Shown here piece after piece: positions 17,961 through 26,540 of a stretch of DNA of 64,000 bases. The notes below the pieces were generated by a model. It did not search any database. It saw only the letters and a program-made list of their open reading frames with translations, and was not told the origin of the DNA. The DNA lies in contig NC_014831.1 of NCBI RefSeq assembly GCF_000184705.1, positions 1,798,001 to 1,862,000 on the forward strand, read 5' to 3'. Source of the DNA: Thermaerobacter marianensis DSM 12885 (lineage in GTDB: Bacteria; Bacillota; Sulfobacillia; Thermaerobacterales; Thermaerobacteraceae). A program made the position numbers and the translations under genes. Numbering within the stretch: position 1 is the stretch's first letter; every line of letters starts with the position of its first letter.

Positions 17961-18665
17961 TCACCGCCCGTCGTGGGCCCCGGCTCCCCCGAGGCCGTCG
18001 GGGGTCCGCACGCGCCAGCGCCCCGACGGGTCCCTGGTGACCAGCCCCTGGCGCTTGAACTCGCTGATTACCCGGCTCACGCTCTCCCGGGCCGCCCCGA
18101 CGAGGGCGGCGATCTCCTGGTGGGTGAGCTGGTCGCCCATGTGCTTGACCAGCACCTCCAGCACGCGGGTGCGCAGGTCGCGCCAGACGAGGCTCCGGAT
18201 ACGCTCTTGCAGGTAGCGGATGCGCTCCTCCTGGGCCATCAGCAGGGCCATGGCCAGGTCGCCGTGCTCGCGCACCAGGTTCAGGATGACCTCCCGCGTC
18301 ACCACGCCGACCGCGCCGTCCTGGATGACCTCGGCCGTGGCGGGATACCCCCCGCCGGTGAACAGGCCCACGGCCGGGAAGAGATCGCCGGGGCCGAGCA
18401 GGTGCATGATGTACTCGCGACCCTCGTCGTCCACGGTGACGATCTTGACGCGGCCGGCCCGCAGGAGGAACACGGCCCGCACCGGCTCGCCCTCGCGGAA
18501 GAGCACGTCGCCCGCCCGGCACGGTCGCCAGTGCACCTGGGTCGCCACCTTGGCGACCAGGCCGGGCGGAACCTGATCGAAGGGGTGGATGCGGCGCAAC
18601 GCGACGACAACGGCGTCGCGGGTGGGGAAGGCGCCGCTGCCTGCTGGCGTGTCGGCACGGTCCAT
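17961..18665 (-). CDS. Crp/Fnr-family transcription regulator (CRP-like recognition helix)
   Basis: The 234-residue protein has a cyclic-nucleotide-binding-like beta barrel (GDVLFREGEPVRAVFLLRAG, LLGPGDLFPAVGLF), a long dimerisation helix and a winged helix-turn-helix (LTHQEIAALVGAARESVSRV). It lacks the N-terminal cysteine cluster of Fnr; only one Cys is seen near position 49. The recognition helix has R-E-x-x-S-R: the Arg at the position of CRP R180 predicts TGTGA half-sites, exactly those found at 4827, 10102 and 16655. This makes it a candidate NO- or redox-responsive activator of the island. ATG 18665 follows GGGGAGG. Its effector (haem, NO, nucleotide) cannot be deduced. Confidence 0.9.
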   Translation of the reverse strand: MDRADTPAGSGAFPTRDAVVVALRRIHPFDQVPPGLVAKVATQVHWRPCRAGDVLFREGEPVRAVFLLRAGRVKIVTVDDEGREYIMHLLGPGDLFPAVGLFTGGGYPATAEVIQDGAVGVVTREVILNLVREHGDLAMALLMAQEERIRYLQERIRSLVWRDLRTRVLEVLVKHMGDQLTHQEIAALVGAARESVSRVISEFKRQGLVTRDPSGRWRVRTPDGLGGAGAHDGR

Positions 18666-18743
18666 GGCGATCCTCCCCGGGGGCGTCCCATCCCGTGAGT
18701 TTGCTCGCGGCCGGCCCGTTCCTTTTGTGCACCTTCCGTTCCT

Positions 18744-18771
18744 TTGGTTCACCTTTCTTGGTTCACCTTTC
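18744..18771. repeat. Tandem 14-base repeat upstream of the Crp-type gene
   Basis: TTGGTTCACCTTTC occurs twice in perfect tandem, with a degenerate third copy just before (TTGTGCACCTTCC). It lies 79-106 bases upstream of the regulator's start, in the 439-base divergent spacer to the NnrS-like gene. It could be a regulator-binding site or a slippage product. The rest of the spacer shows no gene; a half-conserved TGTGA occurs near 19011. Confidence 0.55.
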
Positions 18772-19104
18772 TGTGCGTCGTGTCCGGACCGTTGCCCGCT
18801 GCTGCGGCAAAGGCACCCCGGCAGGGAGGTGGACGGGGCCGGCTTTCGGAGACCCGCAGGCGAGGGCGATGGCAACCGAACAGGCAGGGCGGACCGCCTC
18901 AGCCGGGGACGCGCGCCGGTCCGTCGCGGCCGAGGACGCCGGGCGGGGCCGGGGGCCGCCGGCCGCCGCCGCGGGTGCCGGCCCTTTCCTCCGACGGGAT
19001 GGCACCCTGTGATCGCCGACACTGCCGGGGCCGGGGCGCGTGGTGCATAATGGCGCCGGTACGAAGCCTTGGGAGAGATTGGGCAGAGGCAGGCGGAAGA
19101 GGTG

Positions 19105-20715
19105 ATGACCGTGTCGCGGGAGGTCGAGATGCGGGCAGCGGAACGCCGGCGTGCCGCCGGCCCGCCCGGGGGGAACCCCGCAACGGCTGCCGGCCGGGTT
19201 TCAAGCCGCCGGTCTCCCTTCTCGCCTGCAGCCCGCGGCGCCCGCTCGAAGGCGAACCGGCACTGGCCGTGGCTCCCCTTTTTCGACCTGGCCGTCGCCG
19301 CGGCGCTGGTGCCCGGATTTTTGCTCGGCGGGCTGTTGGCCGCGGCCGCCTGGCGCGGGTGGCCGTGGGTCGACACCTACCCGGCCCTGGCCCAGGCCCA
19401 CGGGCACGCGCAGCTCATGGGATGGGGCGGCGCCCTGATCCTGGGCGTGGCCCTCCAGTTCCTGCCGCGGTTGCGCGGCAGCGCCCTGGTTCAGCCGGAA
19501 CGCGTACCCTTCTTGTTCGCCGGGCTGGCCGGCGGCCTGGGGCTCCGGCTGGCCGGCCAGGCGGTAGCCGCGCTGGTGCCGGGTGCGGCGCCCGCAGGCC
19601 TGTGGATCCTGGCGTCCGGGGCGGTCCTTGAACTGCTGGCGGCGGCCGGCTTGCTCGCCCTGCTGGCCCGGACCTTGCGGTCCGGCCCGTCCCTGGGTCA
19701 GAAGAGAGCCTTCGGCCAGGTGGCCCCCCTGTTCGCCGTCTCCGCGGCCGGCCTGCTGGCATCCCTTGCCCTCTGGGCGGCCGCGGCGGTGGTCACCGCG
19801 GCCCGGGCGGGCTTTGGCCCGGTAACCGCCGTCGGTACCGCGGCAGGCGCCGTCGCGGATCCCACCGTCGCGACCGCGGCGGCCACCATCCAGGATCCCG
19901 CCGGCCGCGGCACGCTGGCCGCCACCCTTCCCGGCCCCGTGGATGCCGCGGCCCTGCGCCTCGCGCTGTTCGGCTTCGTCGGGGCGACCTCGGTGGCCAT
20001 GTCGGCCCGCGTCTTCAGCCTGTTCTTCCGCACCCGGCCGGCCCGCGGGCCGCTCCTGGGCGCGGCGGCGGGTGCCTTCAGCGCCGGGCTGGTGCTGGAG
20101 TCCATTGCGGGTGTGGTGGCGCTGGCCGGCGGCCGGGCGGCGCCGGCCCCGGTGGGGGCCCTGGCCGACCTGGCCTGGGGAGCGGCCCTGCTCCTGGGTA
20201 CGGGAGCGGTGCGGGTCTTTGAGCGGCGGCTGTCCTTCCCCGGCGACAAGGGCCGGTACCGGCTGTGGCGGGATCCGACGGCGGTGGCGGCTCTGCTGGC
20301 CTACGCCTGGGCGCTGGTGGCGGCGCTTGTCCTGGTCCTACGCGGGCTCCACGGTCTCGGCCTCACCCTGACCCCCGCGACCCCGCCCGCCGACGCCGCC
20401 CTGCACGCCGTGGGGGCCGGGTTCATGACCCTGCTCATCATGGCGGTGGCCCCCACCATGCTGCCCGGCTTTGGCGGCGGGCGGCTGCAGGGCCCCGGCT
20501 GGGTGGTGGCGGCGGTGGTCCTGGCCGCCCTGGCGGCCGTGCTGCGGGTGACCCCGGGCCTGGTGCAGACGATCGCCGGCCGGTCGCCGGCCTGGAGCAC
20601 CGCCGCCATGGCCCTGGCCGGCGCGGCCGGCGCCGCCGCCATCGTGCTGCTGGTGGTGACGTTGCGGAGGAGTTGGCGGACCCCCGCCGGCCACCGCCCG
20701 GCCGGTCACGCTTGA
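19105..20715 (+). CDS. NnrS-like haem-copper membrane protein
   Basis: The 536-residue protein is almost entirely hydrophobic, with about 12 predicted helices. The segment AHGHAQLMGWGGALILGVAL, followed by QFLPRLRGS, is the signature of NnrS, with the HGH histidines proposed to bind haem. Near the C-terminus LHAVGAGFMTLLIMAVAPTM, followed by LPGFGGG, is also typical. NnrS proteins protect cells from nitrosative stress, though their activity is not settled. The likely start is ATG 19105, with AAGAGGTG just before it; an earlier in-frame codon at 19069 lacks a clear ribosome site. It is divergent from the Crp-type gene and fits the NO theme of the island. Confidence 0.82.
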   Translation: MTVSREVEMRAAERRRAAGPPGGNPATAAGRVSSRRSPFSPAARGARSKANRHWPWLPFFDLAVAAALVPGFLLGGLLAAAAWRGWPWVDTYPALAQAHGHAQLMGWGGALILGVALQFLPRLRGSALVQPERVPFLFAGLAGGLGLRLAGQAVAALVPGAAPAGLWILASGAVLELLAAAGLLALLARTLRSGPSLGQKRAFGQVAPLFAVSAAGLLASLALWAAAAVVTAARAGFGPVTAVGTAAGAVADPTVATAAATIQDPAGRGTLAATLPGPVDAAALRLALFGFVGATSVAMSARVFSLFFRTRPARGPLLGAAAGAFSAGLVLESIAGVVALAGGRAAPAPVGALADLAWGAALLLGTGAVRVFERRLSFPGDKGRYRLWRDPTAVAALLAYAWALVAALVLVLRGLHGLGLTLTPATPPADAALHAVGAGFMTLLIMAVAPTMLPGFGGGRLQGPGWVVAAVVLAALAAVLRVTPGLVQTIAGRSPAWSTAAMALAGAAGAAAIVLLVVTLRRSWRTPAGHRPAGHA

Positions 20716-20808
20716 GCAAACCGGAGACCTGCAACGCCCATCGGCGGGATGTGGAGCCAACCGGAGCGTGCATCGCCCGTGGACGGCGCGGTGGAGCGGG
20801 CATCGTCC

Positions 20809-20835
20809 ATGCAGGGGATGCAGGGGATGCAGGGG
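20809..20835. repeat. Three tandem copies of ATGCAGGGG
   Basis: Three perfect nine-base units lie in the 250-base spacer between the convergent NnrS-like and YhfC-like genes. The frame over them reads MQG repeatedly but has no ribosome site. Probably a slippage repeat; nothing else is evident in the spacer. Confidence 0.6.
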
Positions 20836-20967
20836 ATCGACGGGCTGCTGGGCAGGCCATCCCGGAGGACGGGGGGAGCCGGCACCGGGCGCGCCGCCGG
20901 GCGCGACCGGCACCGCCGACCCGAAGGATCGGCGGCCTGAAACCGATGACGATCCTTCCGGAAACGG

Positions 20968-21816
20968 TTATAAGCCTCCCCCATCCCCGGCCGGTCCGTG
21001 CGGGCCCGGCACCTCGACCGCCGCGTCCAGCACCGGTCCCCAGCGCAGGGCGCGCCACAAGAACGCGGCCGACAGGACCAGCACCACGGCCTCGGCCAGC
21101 ACGGCGTGACCTGCCTGGGCCAGGGTCACGGCCACCGCATTGACGGCGAAGTGGACGCCCACCGCCGCCAGCCACAGGACCGACCGGCGCCGCACCCACG
21201 CCACGGCCACCAGCACGCTGAGGCCCACGTGCAGGCTCAGGGCCGCCACCCGTTCCAGAAAGGCCAGGGCGGGGGCTGCGAGCCCACCGGCCAGGACGGC
21301 CTCCCGGGCCTGGCGGAGGCCGGCGGCGGCCTCCGGGGGCAGGATGAGGCTGGCGGCCCGTGCACCTTCGGCGCTTGGGCTACCGGTGCCCTCGACCAGC
21401 GGCAAGACCAGCAGGGCGACGGCCGTCGCCACCAGGCTCAGGCCCACCAGGGCCGCGGACTCGAACCCGCCGTGGCCGATCCCCAGGGCCACGGCGTCGG
21501 CGGCCCGGGGCCGCCGAACCGCCACCCTGTAGGTCACGTACCGTCCCGTCTCCTCCCACAGGGCGGCCGTCAGCGAAGCGAGCAGTGCCGCCGCCGCCAC
21601 GCCCCATCGCGCCGTGGCCCAGGCGTTGAAAGCGGGCAGCCAGGGCAACCGCAGGATGCCTTGAAAGACCAGGAAGGTGGTCGCTCCCGTCAGGGCCACC
21701 CGGCCCCGCCAGCCCCAGCGCCGGTAGCCGAAGAGAAAGACGGCGACGGGAAGCAGGATGGCTCCCACCCCTGCCGCCAGGTAGGCCATGGCGATGGACC
21801 GCAGGTTCTCTTCCAC
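20968..21816 (-). CDS. YhfC-family intramembrane protease-like protein
   Basis: The 282-residue protein has about seven or eight helices. Conserved family residues are visible: ALWEETGRYVTYRVAV with the Glu pair, ALGIGHGGFESAALVGLS with the GxGHGxxE motif, and later histidines in LSLHVGLSVLVAVAW and VGVHFAVNAVAV. YhfC proteins belong to the CPBP/PrsW-like glutamic-type intramembrane protease group by fold; substrates are unknown. The start is uncertain: GTG 21816 after GGGGGAG is preferred over the upstream frame to 21900. It is the last gene of the R2lox operon direction, about 195 bases after the aldehyde dehydrogenase, so it may or may not be part of that unit. Confidence 0.72.
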   Translation of the reverse strand: MEENLRSIAMAYLAAGVGAILLPVAVFLFGYRRWGWRGRVALTGATTFLVFQGILRLPWLPAFNAWATARWGVAAAALLASLTAALWEETGRYVTYRVAVRRPRAADAVALGIGHGGFESAALVGLSLVATAVALLVLPLVEGTGSPSAEGARAASLILPPEAAAGLRQAREAVLAGGLAAPALAFLERVAALSLHVGLSVLVAVAWVRRRSVLWLAAVGVHFAVNAVAVTLAQAGHAVLAEAVVLVLSAAFLWRALRWGPVLDAAVEVPGPHGPAGDGGGL

Positions 21817-22011
21817 CCCCGACTCCCCCCGTCGCGTCCGGGCGGCGGCTGACCCGTGCCGAGGGCCGGCCGCCGCATCGCCGCCCGTCGCCCGGGTCAT
21901 CCCCCGTGGGCCGAGCCCTCAAGCCAGGCCCGGCGGCGCCCCCCGAGCTTCCCCACGTTGCGGAGGCGCGCCGGTCGCGGCGGCCTCCCCGCCACGCTTC
22001 ACCGGCCCCGC

Positions 22012-23670
22012 TCATCCCAGATTGACCCAGACGCTCTTGACCTCCGTGTAGTGTTCCAGCGCGTACCGCCCCATCTCCCGCCCGATGCCGCTCTGCTTGA
22101 ACCCGCCCCACGGGCTGGTGGCGTCCAGCAGGTTGTAGCCGTTGATCCACACCGTCCCGGCCTTCAGGCGGTGGGCCACCTTGATGGCCTTAGCCACGTC
22201 CCGCGTCCAGATCCCCGCCGCCAGGCCGTACGGGGTGTCGTTGGCCCGCCGCACCACCTCGTCCAGGCTCTCGAAGGGCAGCACCGTCAGCACCGGACCG
22301 AAGATCTCCTCCCGGGCGATGGTCATGTCGTCCCGGCCGACGAAGACGGTGGGCTTGACGAAGTAGCCCGGCCCCGCCTCGGAGTTGGGCTCGCCCCCCA
22401 CCAGGAGCTCGGCCCCTTCCTCCCGACCACGCTCGATGTAACTCAGCACCCGCTCCAAGTGGCTGCGGCTGATCAGCGGTCCCATCTGCGTCATGGGGTG
22501 GATGCCGGGCCCCTGGCGCAGCCGGCTTGCCCGGTCGGCGATGTCCTGGACTATCCGGTCGAAGTGCTCCTTGTGGACGAACAGGCGGGATCCGGCACAG
22601 CAGACCTCGCCCTGGTTGAAGAAGATCCCCATCATCGCCCCCGCCACGGCGTTGTCGAGGTCGGCGTCGGGGAAGACGATGTTGGGCGACTTGCCCCCCA
22701 GCTCCAGGGTCACCCGCTTGAAGTCCCGGGCCGCCGCCGTCATGATCTTGCGGCCGACCCCCGGCGAACCGGTGAAGGAGATCTTGTCTACGCCGGGATG
22801 GTCGACCAGGGCGCGGCCCGCCGGCTCACCGTAGCCGGGCACCACGTTCACCGTGCCCGGCGGGAAGCCCGCCTGCCGCACCAGCTCGGCCAGCCGCAGG
22901 GCCGTCAGGGGAGTGAGCTCGCTGGGCTTGAGCACCACCGTGTTCCCCGTGGCCAGGGCCGGCGCCAGCTTCCAGGAGGCGATCATCAGGGGGAAGTTCC
23001 AGGGGACGATGGCCCCCACCACCCCCACCGGCTCCCGCCGGGTGTAGGCCAGGTACTCGCCGGGGAAGGACGCGGGCAGGGTCTCGCCCGTCCACTTGGT
23101 CGCCCAGCCGGCGAAGTAGCGGAAGTGCTCGACGGCTAGGGGCACGTCGGCCATGGTGGTCTCCGTGACCGGCTTGCCGGTGTTGAGGGACTCCAACTGG
23201 GCGAACTCCTGGGCGTTCTCTTCCAGGAGGTCGGCCAGCTTCCAGAGCAGCCGACCCCGCTCCGCCGGGGGTAGCTTGCCCCAGGTGCCCTCCAGGGCCC
23301 GCCGGGCCGCCTTGACGGCTAGGTCGACGTCCTCCTCCCCGGCCTCGGCCACCTCCGCCAGGGGCTCCCCGGTGGCCGGGTCCGTCACCACCAGGTAGCG
23401 ACCCGACCGCGGCTCCTGCCAGCGCCCACCGATGAAGAGCAGCTTGCGGGACCCGAGCCACTGGCGCACGACCGGCGCCACGAAAGGAAGCTTCAGGGTG
23501 CGGGTGCGGGTGAGGGGGGAACCCGGGCCCCCGGTCCCCGGTCCAGCCGCAGCTTCCACCGCCTTCCCCGCCGCGGCGGCCCCTGCCGCCGTCGGCTCCG
23601 CCGCGGGCGCTGCCTCGGCGGCGGTGCCGCCGCCAGGCGGCACTGCCCCCCCTTCATCCCACACCGTCAT
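22012..23670 (-). CDS. NAD(P)-dependent aldehyde dehydrogenase
   Basis: The enzyme oxidises aldehydes to carboxylic acids. The 552-residue protein exceeds the usual ~490 because of an Ala/Gly-rich N-terminal extension of about 60 residues. The ALDH core has the cofactor motif IVPWNFPLMIASWKLAPAL, SFTGSPGVGRKI, the general-base Glu in TLELGGKSPNIVF and catalytic cysteines in NQGEVCCAGSR. The end matches the betaine/phenylacetaldehyde-type branch (PWGGFKQSGIGREMG). The ATG overlaps the stop of the R2lox gene (ATGA), a strong sign of co-translation. In context it would oxidise the aldehyde made by the neighbouring alcohol dehydrogenase. Confidence 0.95.
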   Translation of the reverse strand: MTVWDEGGAVPPGGGTAAEAAPAAEPTAAGAAAAGKAVEAAAGPGTGGPGSPLTRTRTLKLPFVAPVVRQWLGSRKLLFIGGRWQEPRSGRYLVVTDPATGEPLAEVAEAGEEDVDLAVKAARRALEGTWGKLPPAERGRLLWKLADLLEENAQEFAQLESLNTGKPVTETTMADVPLAVEHFRYFAGWATKWTGETLPASFPGEYLAYTRREPVGVVGAIVPWNFPLMIASWKLAPALATGNTVVLKPSELTPLTALRLAELVRQAGFPPGTVNVVPGYGEPAGRALVDHPGVDKISFTGSPGVGRKIMTAAARDFKRVTLELGGKSPNIVFPDADLDNAVAGAMMGIFFNQGEVCCAGSRLFVHKEHFDRIVQDIADRASRLRQGPGIHPMTQMGPLISRSHLERVLSYIERGREEGAELLVGGEPNSEAGPGYFVKPTVFVGRDDMTIAREEIFGPVLTVLPFESLDEVVRRANDTPYGLAAGIWTRDVAKAIKVAHRLKAGTVWINGYNLLDATSPWGGFKQSGIGREMGRYALEHYTEVKSVWVNLG

Positions 23671-24746
23671 GCCGCCGCCCCTCCCCCGCCGGTGGAGGAC
23701 GGCCCCGTGCCCTCGGCAGGCCGCGGCTCGACGGGCGGCACCGCCTCCCCGGGCTGCCCGGCCGCACCGGCCGGTTCGTCCCCGTCCGGCGCCGCCTCCT
23801 CGACCTGGTCGGCCGCCAGCCGGTAGACCTCGGCCAGGGACTTGCCCCGGGCCTGCTCGATGCGCTGGGCCCGCAGGCTGAACTGCTTGATGGCGTAGTC
23901 GATAAACTCCTGCTGATCGACTTCAAACGGGTGCTCGCCGCCGTATGACGCATAGATCTCGTGGGTCACGCCCAGGGCATAAGGCAACAGGTGGTTGAGC
24001 CGCCGGTCGATGACGTTCCAGATGGAATCGTCGGCCGCCACCAGGCGCTGCAGCAGGAAGACCCCGTAGGCCAGGTGCCGGGATTCGTCCCGCTGGAAGT
24101 TGCGGATGCCCTGGACGAACCCGGGCATGACGCCCTGCCGCTGCAAGGTCCGGTAGAAGGCGTAATACCCTGTCTCGGCCAGGACCCCTTCCACGATTAG
24201 GTTGTACGTCACCGACGCTTCGGCCTGGGCCGCCGGGGAGGGGTCGTCCAGCAGACGGTTCATCGCCTGGGGCAGCTCCTCGTAGAAGATCTTCTTGTAG
24301 CTGGGCGTGTGATAGTGGTGCAGATCCTCGCCCGAGACCCCTGCCACCTCGTCCAGGAAGCGGCGCATGAACTCGGTGTGCTTCGCCTCTTCCCAGAGGA
24401 AGGTGGTGAGGAACATCTCCTCCTCCAGCCGGCCCTCCCGGGCGATGACCATGATCAGGGGCAACAGGTCCAGCGTGACCGATTCCTCGCCGGCGGCAAA
24501 CAGGGAGACCAGTCGTAACAGCGCATCCTTCTGGGCGTCGTTGAGCAGCTTCCAGTCTTCCTTGTCCTGGCGGAGGTCGATGGCCCGCGGATCCCAGGTG
24601 CCGAACTTCTTCGCCTTGTGGTAGAGCCGCATAGGCGGCAGATCGTGGTTGAGCCCCCGGCGGCTGGTGGTGACAAAGGCGTCGTGGCGCGCTTCCGCCG
24701 CCACCGGGCGCCCGTCCGCCGCACCGGAAACGCCCGTACCGGACAT
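23667..24746 (-). CDS. R2-like ligand-binding oxidase (R2lox)
   Basis: R2lox proteins have a ribonucleotide-reductase R2 fold with a Mn/Fe site and a bound fatty acid; they activate O2 for an unknown oxidation. Metal ligands are visible as E87 (GEESVT), E120 and H123 (WEEAKHTEF), E186 (NLIVEGVLAET), E221 and H224 (RDESRHLAYG). The pair that forms the unusual ether cross-link in this class, Val (V90) and Tyr (Y181), is present. The core ends near residue 305 and a Pro/Glu-rich tail follows. ATG 24746 is preceded by AAGGAAGGGGG. The gene lies in one operon with SCP2, alcohol and aldehyde dehydrogenases, suggesting hydroxylation of a lipid or hydrocarbon. Confidence 0.92.
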   Translation of the reverse strand: MSGTGVSGAADGRPVAAEARHDAFVTTSRRGLNHDLPPMRLYHKAKKFGTWDPRAIDLRQDKEDWKLLNDAQKDALLRLVSLFAAGEESVTLDLLPLIMVIAREGRLEEEMFLTTFLWEEAKHTEFMRRFLDEVAGVSGEDLHHYHTPSYKKIFYEELPQAMNRLLDDPSPAAQAEASVTYNLIVEGVLAETGYYAFYRTLQRQGVMPGFVQGIRNFQRDESRHLAYGVFLLQRLVAADDSIWNVIDRRLNHLLPYALGVTHEIYASYGGEHPFEVDQQEFIDYAIKQFSLRAQRIEQARGKSLAEVYRLAADQVEEAAPDGDEPAGAAGQPGEAVPPVEPRPAEGTGPSSTGGGGAAA

Positions 24747-24795
24747 TGCGCATCCCCCTTCCTTTCATGCCGGCCCTATGACCGGCCGAGCCCCG

Positions 24796-25842
24796 TCACG
24801 CGCCGGGAATCAGCACCACCTTGGTCGCCTCCCGGCTGTCGAACATGCGGTACCCTTCCACCGCTTCCGCCAAGGGCAGCCGGTGGCTGATGATGACCTC
24901 GGGGTCGATCCGGCCCCCCGCCACCAGGGCCAGGGTGGCGTCGATGTCCCGGTGGATGTTGGCCAGGCCGATCCGGAAGGTGATGTCCCGGGTCAGGCTG
25001 GTGGCGAGGGGGAAGGAAAAGCTCTCGACCGTGGTGACCCCTACTGCCGAGATCCGCCCGCCGCCCCCGACCAGCTCGAAGGCTAGGGCCACGGTCTTGG
25101 GCCCGCCCACCGCCTCGATCACCACGTCGGCCCCCACGCCGCCGGTCAGTTTGTTGACCTGCGCCACGGGGTTCGTCTCGCTGGCGATGATGGGCACCGC
25201 CCCCAGCCGCTCGGCCAGTTCCGCCCGATCGCGCAGGAGGTCGATGGCCAGCACCTTGGCCGCCCCCAGGGCGAAGGCGCTCTGGATGGCCATGAGGCCG
25301 ACGGGCCCGCACCCGATCACCGCCACCGTCTCGCCGGGCTGCAGCTGCGCGTTGCGGACCGCGCCGTAGGCAGTGGTCAGGATGTCGCCGCAGAACAAAG
25401 CCTGTTCGTCGCTGAGTTCCTTGGGGATCACCCGCAGGTTGACGTCGGCGTGGGGCACCCGGACGAACTCGGCCTGGGAGCCGGCCAGGTTGCCGAAGGC
25501 CACGCCGTAGCCGAAGACGCCGTACTCCTGGCACTGGTTGTAGGCGCCCTTGCGGCACATGGCGCAGTGGCCGCAGGCGGTGTGGAAGGTTCCCACCACC
25601 CGGTCGCCGGCACGAACGGCCCGGACGGCCGGGCCGGCTTCCACCACCACGCCGGTGAACTCGTGGCCGCAGACGAACCCGGGCACCATGCCGGGGATGT
25701 GCCCGTGATAGATGTGGAGGTCCGAGCCGCAGATGGCGCAGCGGGTGACCTTGACGATGGCGTCGTCGGGGTGCCGGATCTGGGGCTCGGGCACGTCCTC
25801 GAGGGCCACCTGGCCCACGCCGCGGTAGGTGACCGCCTTCAT
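24796..25842 (-). CDS. Zinc-dependent medium-chain alcohol dehydrogenase
   Basis: The 348-residue protein has the catalytic zinc site (CAICGSDLHIYHGHIP, GFVCGHEFTG), the structural zinc loop CGHCAMCRKGAYNQC and the NAD-binding Rossmann motif AVIGCGPVGLMAIQ. It would oxidise a secondary or primary alcohol or reduce a ketone/aldehyde. The ending LPLAEAVEGYRMFDSREA is typical of the MDR family. ATG 25842 follows GAGGAAGGGG. The gene sits between the SCP2 protein (115 bases upstream) and R2lox (49 bases downstream), consistent with a stepwise alcohol-to-aldehyde-to-acid route. Confidence 0.95.
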   Translation of the reverse strand: MKAVTYRGVGQVALEDVPEPQIRHPDDAIVKVTRCAICGSDLHIYHGHIPGMVPGFVCGHEFTGVVVEAGPAVRAVRAGDRVVGTFHTACGHCAMCRKGAYNQCQEYGVFGYGVAFGNLAGSQAEFVRVPHADVNLRVIPKELSDEQALFCGDILTTAYGAVRNAQLQPGETVAVIGCGPVGLMAIQSAFALGAAKVLAIDLLRDRAELAERLGAVPIIASETNPVAQVNKLTGGVGADVVIEAVGGPKTVALAFELVGGGGRISAVGVTTVESFSFPLATSLTRDITFRIGLANIHRDIDATLALVAGGRIDPEVIISHRLPLAEAVEGYRMFDSREATKVVLIPGA

Positions 25843-25957
25843 GTCAGGCTACCCCTTCCTCGTTCCGGCCGCACCGCCGGACCTGGTCCCAACGGCGCTG
25901 CTCCGCCGGTTCCGACCGCAGTGCCGCACCTCCGCCAAGGGCTTCCGCCGCCCCGCT

Positions 25958-26386
25958 TCAGGCCAGCCCGTCGGGGAACTCCGTCTCCACCTGCTGAGCG
26001 GAGTTGACCAGCTCCTTGGCGGCGATGACGTACCCCGAGAGCACCCCCATGTCGCCTTTGAGGATCTTGAGCTTGCCGCGCATCATCGCCGCCAGCGGGT
26101 CGAGCTGGCCCTCCATCACCTGCTTCCAGGTGTAGGCGTCGGCGCTGATGACGTAGGGAACGCTCTCCAGGTCTTCCTTGGTGCCGACCCGAGCATCGCG
26201 GCACTCGCCGCGGTAGAGGTCGAGGATGACCGCCCGCTCCTCCTCGATGCCCAGGGACGGATCGGCCTCGAGGACGAAGGCCAGCGGCCACTCCCAGGTG
26301 CGGGCGGCCTCGCGGTAGTTGGCGTTGGTGTTGATCCGGTCCTTGTACGCCTTGGCCCATTCCTCGGTGAAGGCCTGGTACGCCAT
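25958..26386 (-). CDS. SCP2 sterol-carrier-domain protein
   Basis: The 142-residue protein has the SCP2 fold pattern: early helix EEWAKAYKDRINTNANYREA, core strand AVILDLYRGECRDAR, YVISADAYTWKQVMEGQLD and the closing LKGDMGVLSGYVIAAKELV. SCP2 domains hold hydrophobic ligands such as fatty acyl chains and present them to enzymes. ATG 26386 follows GGAGGGG. It is the first gene of the R2lox operon, so it may carry the lipid substrate or product. The 154-base gap to the TetR gene holds an AT-rich dyad. Confidence 0.88.
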   Translation of the reverse strand: MAYQAFTEEWAKAYKDRINTNANYREAARTWEWPLAFVLEADPSLGIEEERAVILDLYRGECRDARVGTKEDLESVPYVISADAYTWKQVMEGQLDPLAAMMRGKLKILKGDMGVLSGYVIAAKELVNSAQQVETEFPDGLA

Positions 26387-26490
26387 TGGCTTGATCCCCT
26401 CCGGTCGTCATAGATGTGGACGCGTGTTTCCATCCCCCACGACTTGTTGCGCCTTGGCGCGGCCGGTTCCCCCCAATCAGTGGCTCGGCG

Positions 26491-26502
26491 TTAATTTATT
26501 AA
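26491..26502. promoter_or_regulatory. AT-rich dyad in the promoter region of the R2lox operon
   Basis: TTAAT-TT-ATTAA is a perfect dyad in an otherwise GC-rich sequence, 105-116 bases upstream of the SCP2 start; CGTTAACG lies closer to the TetR stop. Either a -10 region or a weak operator; it only partly resembles the TetR palindrome at 27278. Confidence 0.4.
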
Positions 26503-26540
26503 TTGGCTCGGAGGCGTTCAGCAATTGATCGTGTGCTCCG

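Noticed and set aside
20809-20835. Tandem ATGCAGGGG units considered as a CRISPR or iteron array
   Set aside because: Units are directly adjacent, only three, with no spacers and no origin-type features nearby.
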